The notes beneath the pieces are model-generated. The model did not search any database and was not told where the DNA came from. It saw only the letters and a list, made by a program, of their open reading frames with translations. Both the position numbers and the translations under genes were made by a program. A stretch of DNA of 64,000 bases. Source: Bog-756 sp963839925 (GTDB lineage: Bacteria > Actinomycetota > Acidimicrobiia > Acidimicrobiales > RAAP-2). Shown one piece after another: positions 59,360-64,000 of the stretch (positions are counted from its first letter, which is position 1; each line of letters starts with the position of its first letter). The stretch is from NCBI GenBank assembly GCA_963839925.1, contig CAWIWV010000001.1, positions 2,232,001 to 2,296,000 of the forward strand, read 5' to 3'.

Positions 59360-60346
59360 TCACTGGACCATCGACGCCGTTTCTCGCAGCAAGACTGCAA
59401 GCAGCTCTGCCTGAGAGTGGACACCGAACTTCCGGTAGATCGCGGCCAGGTGGTTCCTGATGGTGCTAGGGCTTAGGTGTACCTGACGTGCGATATCCGA
59501 GGCGCTCTTGCCCTCGAGAAGTTGCGAGACGATCTCCGTCTGTCGGGCCGAAAGTTCGCTGCCGTTCGGGAGCAGCGAGAGAGCGGGCAAGGTAGCCAGG
59601 GTGTGCGTTCGCCTCGACTCCAAGGCGCAGTGATGAAGCTCGTCGGCGAGCTGGCCTCGACCCTCCGTCGTCCTGGGTGTGATGACAAATCCGAGCCGTG
59701 GGGGCTTGTGATCACACATCCGGGTGAGCAGGCACTGCCGTTCGACCCACCCTTCGCCATCAATTCGCACGCGACTACAGAAGGTGACGGTGAGGTTCTC
59801 CTCGGATACTTGGCGCGCCGCTTCGAGGAAGTCCGCCGCTCCGGACGGATGCACCAGGCCCAAGAGTGGAAACCCCCGCAGGTCCGATCCCTTTGAGCCC
59901 AGCAAGTCTGCGTCAGCGCTCATGTACTGGATGACCCAGTCATGGTCGGTCATGGCGAGGACCACCGAAGACGGGTCGAGTCCTGCCGCGTACTTCTCTG
60001 GAAGAAGTATCCATGCCCCGTAGGTCTTGCCTTTGTGCTCAACCCGTCTACCCCACACCTCCATTGTCACTTCATTCCCGCTTGCAGTGATAAACGACCG
60101 GCTCACGAGAAAGCCATCGACCGCCCGGTCTGCCAGCGCCTTCATTCCCGCCAGCGCTGCTGCATGCTCTTCCTCAGGGATGCGAGCAATGGCGGCAAAG
60201 CCGGTGGGTTTCTGAACGGGAGGTCCGAGGAGCTCGACCATTGGATCGTTCGTCGCCACGACGCGACCGCTCTCCAGATCGGTGAGAGCGGCTGGGACCG
60301 GCAATTCCTTGAGCGACGCGATGATCTCGTTCAGGTCGTCACCCAT
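59360..60346 (-). CDS. PAS-domain LuxR-family transcriptional regulator
   Basis: About 328 residues starting at ATG 60346 (MGDDLNEI). It has two PAS-like sensor domains: PAALTDLESGRVVATNDPMVELLG (residues about 20-110) and VLAMTDHDWVIQYMSADADLLG (about 130-235). The C-terminus is a LuxR/NarL HTH: LSARQTEIVSQLLEGKSASDIARQVHLSPSTIRNHLAAIYRKFG. The combination suggests a one-component sensor of a small ligand or redox state that switches transcription. It is divergent from the PilZ gene. Confidence 0.85.
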   Translation of the reverse strand: MGDDLNEIIASLKELPVPAALTDLESGRVVATNDPMVELLGPPVQKPTGFAAIARIPEEEHAAALAGMKALADRAVDGFLVSRSFITASGNEVTMEVWGRRVEHKGKTYGAWILLPEKYAAGLDPSSVVLAMTDHDWVIQYMSADADLLGSKGSDLRGFPLLGLVHPSGAADFLEAARQVSEENLTVTFCSRVRIDGEGWVERQCLLTRMCDHKPPRLGFVITPRTTEGRGQLADELHHCALESRRTHTLATLPALSLLPNGSELSARQTEIVSQLLEGKSASDIARQVHLSPSTIRNHLAAIYRKFGVHSQAELLAVLLRETASMVQ

Positions 60347-60485
60347 AGAAGCCTCCGATTCCCGCACACGAATGATAGGTGTCTATGAGATCGGGATCTT
60401 TGTCTATGCAGGGGGCATTGCCTGGGCCCTTACTCTCCAAGGTGAGGCGGATTTCCTACCCTGCCCGAAGGAGGAACGAGTCATC

Positions 60486-60848
60486 GTGGAGCTTCGTCGC
60501 AGAGCGCCCCGAATCCCTACTGACTGGCCGGGTCGGTGCCGGTTCGATGACTTCGCCGACGGCGGGTTGCTCCGGGAATGGATGGATTGCCGAGTCGTGG
60601 ATATTTCACTCCTGGGGGTGAGTGTTGAGATCGAAAAGGGGCAGATCGGCCCTGTCGAGGGACGCTTCCTCGACGTGCACGTCGAGTCTCCGGCGGGCAA
60701 GTCGGTGCGTCTTCAGATTCTCGGCACCGTCGTGCACCAGAGAAGCCCTTCGGAGGGTCGGACGCGATTGGGACTTCAGTTCGTCGATCTCTCTGACTCG
60801 GAGAAAGCGATCTTGGAGGTCATCGAACAGTTCGAGATGTTTTGGTGA
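60486..60848 (+). CDS. PilZ domain protein (c-di-GMP receptor)
   Basis: A 120-residue single PilZ domain. I choose GTG 60486 with AAGGAGG upstream; earlier start codons only add hydrophobic, non-conserved residues. It has RRRAPRIP (RxxxR-like) near the N-terminus and DISLLGVSVE (DxSxxG) after it, which together bind c-di-GMP, and it closes with LGLQFVDLSDSEKAIL. It is a likely effector for motility or surface growth. It is head to head with the PAS-LuxR gene. Confidence 0.82.
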   Translation: MELRRRAPRIPTDWPGRCRFDDFADGGLLREWMDCRVVDISLLGVSVEIEKGQIGPVEGRFLDVHVESPAGKSVRLQILGTVVHQRSPSEGRTRLGLQFVDLSDSEKAILEVIEQFEMFW

Positions 60849-60930
60849 CCGCGGAACCCGTTCGATGAAGTTGGCGAGGACCTAAGCCGCTGTCGGTCAC
60901 CGGACATCCGCGAGGCATCGACGCCGTCAA

Positions 60931-62118
60931 TCAGTCGAAAACATCCTCGAGGAAATCGAACACGCGCTCGTCGCGAAGACTCTGGGCGGCGGGCTCGCAG
61001 TGCCAGTCGGCACCCTCGGCGATCGTGAACCGTGCCAGCTCCTTGCGGCAGGTGAGGGCGTCGTAGAGCTCCTGGGACTGCCCTGGCCAGAACTGCTCGT
61101 TGTCAGGATCGAGCACCAAGGTCGGACATTCGATCTGCGCCACCGTTCGAGCGTCGAGGGTCATCTTCCGGGCGGCCAGGTAGGTGTCGAACAGTGACGT
61201 CAACCCGTAGGGGGCCATCCGCCACGCCAGCATGGCCCGGCGATTGGGGTCGGGATCGGCACCCATCAGGGCGTCGAAGTCCTTCTTGTTGCCTTGGTCC
61301 AGCATCTCGGTCATCTCGGGCGGGAGGTGCCTCTCCCACGACGATGCGACACTCATGACGCCAGGGTCGGCCACGAGCGCGGCAAGCCGGTGTTCGAAGG
61401 CTGCGGCACGCGGGACCCAGTACCCCCCCTGGCTGATCCCCTGAAGGGCGATCTTGTCGTCGAGCACGTCGTCACGCTTGATCAGGAAGTCGATGACCGG
61501 GGTGATGACGTGCTCCCAGTCGGCGCGGAAGTAGAGATGTTGGCGGTGGAGCGCGGCACCCTGGCCCGGCCCGTCGAAGGTGATGGCGTTCCATCCCCGC
61601 GCCACCGCGGCGCGCCCACCGAGGCTCCACTGCGAGCTCACCGGTCCGTCCGAGCCGTTGTTGAGGATGACGGTGGGGCGAGGCCCGCTCGCGTCGGGTC
61701 GGAAGAGGTAGCCCGCGAGAGTGGTGCTCTCATAGGGGATCTCGACCCTTTCGACCGGCGTCTCGAAAAGGTCGACCGCCTGGTCCCAGCATGAGCGATG
61801 ACGATTCCAGAGCTCCGTGAACCTCGATGGGTCCTTGCTCCCCGGCGACATTGAAGATGCGAGGTCGTAGTAGGTGGAGGCGCGCAGGAACTGGGACCGG
61901 GCGGTGACGCGGTGGTTGGCAACCAGTGCATCCTCTGCATGAGATGCGAGCCGGTCGGCGGTTGCCGACCACTCGGTGATCCAGGCCTCTCCGTCCCCCT
62001 CGGGGATGCGCTCGATCGTGGCAAGGGTTTCGCCCACGTCGGCCAGATTCGCGTACGCGAACCCCAGGCTGAGGAGCACGGCGAAGTTCATGCCCTCGTC
62101 GTCGTAGAAGCGTTGCAT
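60931..62118 (-). CDS. alpha/beta hydrolase (FrsA/DHPON hydrolase-like)
   Basis: A 395-residue hydrolase. The N-terminal helical domain (to about residue 120) resembles the lid of 2,6-dihydroxypseudooxynicotine hydrolase and FrsA-type esterases. The catalytic domain has PRPTVILNNGSDGP (oxyanion region), nucleophile elbow GISQGGYW, and ADWHCEP with the catalytic His; the acid is probably in LVLDPDNEQFWPG. It hydrolyses C-C or ester bonds of small organics. It is followed by three more minus-strand genes up to the right edge in an operon-like array. Confidence 0.82.
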   Translation of the reverse strand: MQRFYDDEGMNFAVLLSLGFAYANLADVGETLATIERIPEGDGEAWITEWSATADRLASHAEDALVANHRVTARSQFLRASTYYDLASSMSPGSKDPSRFTELWNRHRSCWDQAVDLFETPVERVEIPYESTTLAGYLFRPDASGPRPTVILNNGSDGPVSSQWSLGGRAAVARGWNAITFDGPGQGAALHRQHLYFRADWEHVITPVIDFLIKRDDVLDDKIALQGISQGGYWVPRAAAFEHRLAALVADPGVMSVASSWERHLPPEMTEMLDQGNKKDFDALMGADPDPNRRAMLAWRMAPYGLTSLFDTYLAARKMTLDARTVAQIECPTLVLDPDNEQFWPGQSQELYDALTCRKELARFTIAEGADWHCEPAAQSLRDERVFDFLEDVFD

Positions 62119-62193
62119 GGTGCGAGGAACCTCCGGTGTCGGTCGGATCGTCTGGTGTGGTCTCTGGCCCCCTGGGGTTGGAGAGAGTCGGTC

Positions 62194-63105
62194 TCAGGCA
62201 ACAAGCCTTTCGGCCTGCTTGAGATGCTGGCTCACCGCTCCACCGATGACGATGAGAGATACCGCGATCCACCAGGGTGCGGTGTTGAAGACGAGGAAGA
62301 CGATGCCGATCGGCACGAGGTAGGCGGCCAAGGGTAGGAACAGGGCGGCCATGGTGATCGATCCGGGGTCGGTATCGTCGGCCAGATCGGCCATCCGCAG
62401 GGCCGCCGACTTGGCCCGGGCGGGGTACCACTCGGTGAACCGGATGGCGAAGATGAGGACCGCGATGGACACGATCCAGTTGGTCCAGATGTTGTCCGGC
62501 TCGTGCAGTGGTCCGTCTCCGTACCAGCCCACCGCCGCGGTCACGAAGAAGGAGCCGATCCACACCCAGGTGAGCACATAGTTGATGTGGAGGAAGAGCG
62601 GGGAGTCCCAGTAGTTCCGGTCGGTCATCTCGCGGGCGTACTGGAGGGTGAACGGTCGACGAGCCGCCACGGAGCCGAGGGCCACCAGCACGATGATGAC
62701 GTTCGAAATCTCCCCGGACCACACTTCGAGCCATGTGTGGGCATCATGTCCGACGGTCAGCCCCAACGCGAGAAGAATGGCGAAGAAGGCGATCGCTGCG
62801 AGATCGAGCAGCTTGGCTCCGATGCCGATAGTGGCCCCCAAGAGGAGAGTCAGGAGAGCGGCTCCGAACGCGGCGCCTGCAGCGGCGGCAAAACGACCCG
62901 GCCCTTCGATGACCGAGAAGATGATCCACGGGGCGAAGCCCATGACGGGGTTGTTGAGGAGTCTGCGCAGCACGGCATGCACTCCGTCGTCGACCGCCCC
63001 GGCATTCTGCGCCGGTGGACTGCCAAGCGACCCGGTAACCGCTCGTCCAATGACCACTGTTTCCCATCGGCCCCGAACCTGAGCTCCTTGAGCTTCGAGC
63101 GCCAT
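62194..63105 (-). CDS. multi-pass membrane protein of unknown function
   Basis: A 303-residue integral membrane protein, about eight helices. FAPWIIFSVIEGPGRFAAAAGAAFGAALLTLLLG, AIAFFAILLALGLTV, ISNVIIVLVALGSVA, INYVLTWVWIGSFFVTAAVG, WIVSIAVLIFAIRFTEW and FLPLAAYLVPIGIVFLVF are visible. The beginning slightly resembles the intracellular septation protein A/DUF3159-like fold. The N-terminal 40 residues look less conserved and a later start, for example around MGFAPWII, is possible. The neighbours suggest export or sensing of the operon substrate, but this is inference. Confidence 0.7.
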   Translation of the reverse strand: MALEAQGAQVRGRWETVVIGRAVTGSLGSPPAQNAGAVDDGVHAVLRRLLNNPVMGFAPWIIFSVIEGPGRFAAAAGAAFGAALLTLLLGATIGIGAKLLDLAAIAFFAILLALGLTVGHDAHTWLEVWSGEISNVIIVLVALGSVAARRPFTLQYAREMTDRNYWDSPLFLHINYVLTWVWIGSFFVTAAVGWYGDGPLHEPDNIWTNWIVSIAVLIFAIRFTEWYPARAKSAALRMADLADDTDPGSITMAALFLPLAAYLVPIGIVFLVFNTAPWWIAVSLIVIGGAVSQHLKQAERLVA

Positions 63106-63137
63106 TGCGATCGGCCGTTGAGGATCCTCTTTCGGCC

Positions 63138-63521
63138 TCAGACCTCTCCTCGGTATTCCTGATCAGTGACGTGACTGCCCCACTCGGGCTCGCCTTCGCT
63201 GACGGCAAGATGGGTCATGAGGTGATCGGGTGCCGCACCGTGCCAGTGCCACTCTCCCCCCGCTGCGAAGACAGTGTCGCCTGGCCGCAGGGTGACGATT
63301 TGTTCCCCCCGTGTCTGAATACGGCCTTCGCCCTCGGTGACGTAGAGGCTCTGACCAATGGAGTGACTGTGCCACGCGGTACGTGCACCGGGCGTGAAGT
63401 GCACGAATGCAACCATGGTCGGTGAGGCACCATGCCCCTCGGCGACGGCATCGACGTAGACGTCGCCGGTGAACCAGTCCGACGGGCCCTTGGCAGTTGA
63501 TCGCTTCGTTCCGTGTTCCAT
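63138..63521 (-). CDS. cupin-domain protein
   Basis: A 127-residue single-domain cupin. Motif 1 is RTAWHSHSIGQSLYVTEGEG (G(X)5HXH(X)3,4E(X)6G-like) with metal-binding His, and motif 2 is LRPGDTVFAAGGEWHWHG. This is the group often next to carboxymuconolactone decarboxylase-type proteins and AhpD-like enzymes. A metal-dependent isomerase, dioxygenase or quercetinase-like role is possible. It follows the SDR gene by 14 bases in the same operon. Confidence 0.85.
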   Translation of the reverse strand: MEHGTKRSTAKGPSDWFTGDVYVDAVAEGHGASPTMVAFVHFTPGARTAWHSHSIGQSLYVTEGEGRIQTRGEQIVTLRPGDTVFAAGGEWHWHGAAPDHLMTHLAVSEGEPEWGSHVTDQEYRGEV

Positions 63522-63535
63522 GCTCTTTCCTCTCG

Positions 63536-64000
63536 TCAGTCGGCGAGCTCGCCGTAGAAGTACGAAGCCGTCACTCCACCATCCACGAGGAAGTCGCTTC
63601 CGGTGATGAAGGCACCATCAGGGCCCATGAGCAATGCGCCCACCGTTCCCACTTCGTCGGGGGTGCCGGCGCGCCCGGCTGGTGCCAACTCGAGCATGCG
63701 CCGGTAGCCTTCGCCCCGCGGTCCAGTCAGTTCGTCCCGGGCAAGAGGCGTGATGATGATGCCGGGGCTGATGGTGTTGACTCGGGCCCCGCGCCTGCCC
63801 CAGCGAACTGCCTCGGCCATGACCCGCAGAGAGTTCCCTCGCTTTGCCAACTGATAGGCATGGAGGGTGTCCTTGACCTGGTCGGGCTGCAACAGAGGAA
63901 GACCGAGCAGCTCGTCGGTGCCAGTGGTGGCGAGGGCGGCATCTTCTTCGGCCGTCAGGGCAGGCAGACGGTGTCCGGACTGAGAAGCGATCACCACCCC
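63536..64000 (-). CDS. short-chain dehydrogenase (5' end beyond window)
   Basis: C-terminal 154 residues of an SDR; the frame is still open at the right edge so the cofactor-binding N-terminus is cut off. VVIASQSGHRLP is the catalytic Ser segment, AYQLAKRGN holds YxxxK, and GARVNTISPGIIITPLA and FITGSDFLVDGGVTASYFYG are typical of the NAD-binding SDR family that has a small LLGLPLLQPDQV insertion. It heads the visible part of the cupin/membrane protein/hydrolase operon. Confidence 0.85.
   Translation of the reverse strand, partial: GVVIASQSGHRLPALTAEEDAALATTGTDELLGLPLLQPDQVKDTLHAYQLAKRGNSLRVMAEAVRWGRRGARVNTISPGIIITPLARDELTGPRGEGYRRMLELAPAGRAGTPDEVGTVGALLMGPDGAFITGSDFLVDGGVTASYFYGELAD

Overview
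The window is high-GC DNA with tightly packed genes, many GTG starts, 1-4 bp stop/start overlaps, F420-type luciferase-like oxidoreductases, an actinobacterial-type LexA box and a mycobacterium-like cyp51 operon. This points to an actinomycete-type chromosome, most likely Acidimicrobiia or a related uncultured Actinomycetota lineage. The assignment is inferred from gene families; there is no rRNA here to settle it.

Layout: (1) 1-7048, minus strand: a GH5 glycosidase running off the left edge, an ABC substrate-binding lipoprotein, then a catabolic-looking run (thioesterase, F420 oxidoreductase, enoyl-CoA hydratase, SDR, carboxymuconolactone-decarboxylase-like protein, hydroxyisobutyrate-dehydrogenase-like protein). 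Two neighbours in this run carry single-base frameshifts. (2) 7119-12752, plus strand: a perfect 20-bp operator-like palindrome, then an unknown gene, TetR, P450, SDR, CYP51, ferredoxin and a SnoaL-like protein, the same order as the Mycobacterium tuberculosis cyp123-Rv0765c-cyp51-Rv0763c cluster. (3) 12756-18930: a serine hydrolase, a surface protein with nine 81-residue repeats, DUF2332, VOC and DinB-like genes. (4) 19294-24483: an SOS mutagenesis cassette (imuA', imuB, dnaE2) under a 24-bp LexA-type palindrome; imuB is unusually short and dnaE2 is frameshifted. (5) 24547-37246: housekeeping genes (holA, folP2-like, thioredoxin-TPR, PAC2, leuS) with a hipBA toxin-antitoxin pair.

(6) 37640-50743: an intact tRNA-Ala(GGC) gene, then about 13 kb of accessory DNA closed by a perfect 45-bp copy of the tRNA 3' part (anticodon loop to 3' end). 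This is the signature of an integrated genomic island. No integrase is visible. The island holds a fatty acid desaturase, a PRC-barrel protein, a duplicated pair of small cysteine-motif genes, a histidine-kinase-like protein lacking its phospho-acceptor His and ATPase domain, a LuxR/TPR regulator, a methyltransferase, a P450 and many short repeats and remnants. (7) 50744-64000: an IS481-type transposase remnant just outside the island, an MgtA-like P-type ATPase, a phosphoketolase/acetate kinase pair, PAS-LuxR and PilZ regulators, and a minus-strand run of hydrolase, membrane protein, cupin and an SDR cut by the right edge.

The best candidates for something undescribed are the tRNA-Ala island and, inside it, the duplicated two-gene cysteine-motif module and the degenerate kinase-like protein. 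Three single-base frameshifts in otherwise well conserved genes suggest residual sequencing indels, so broken genes should be read with caution.
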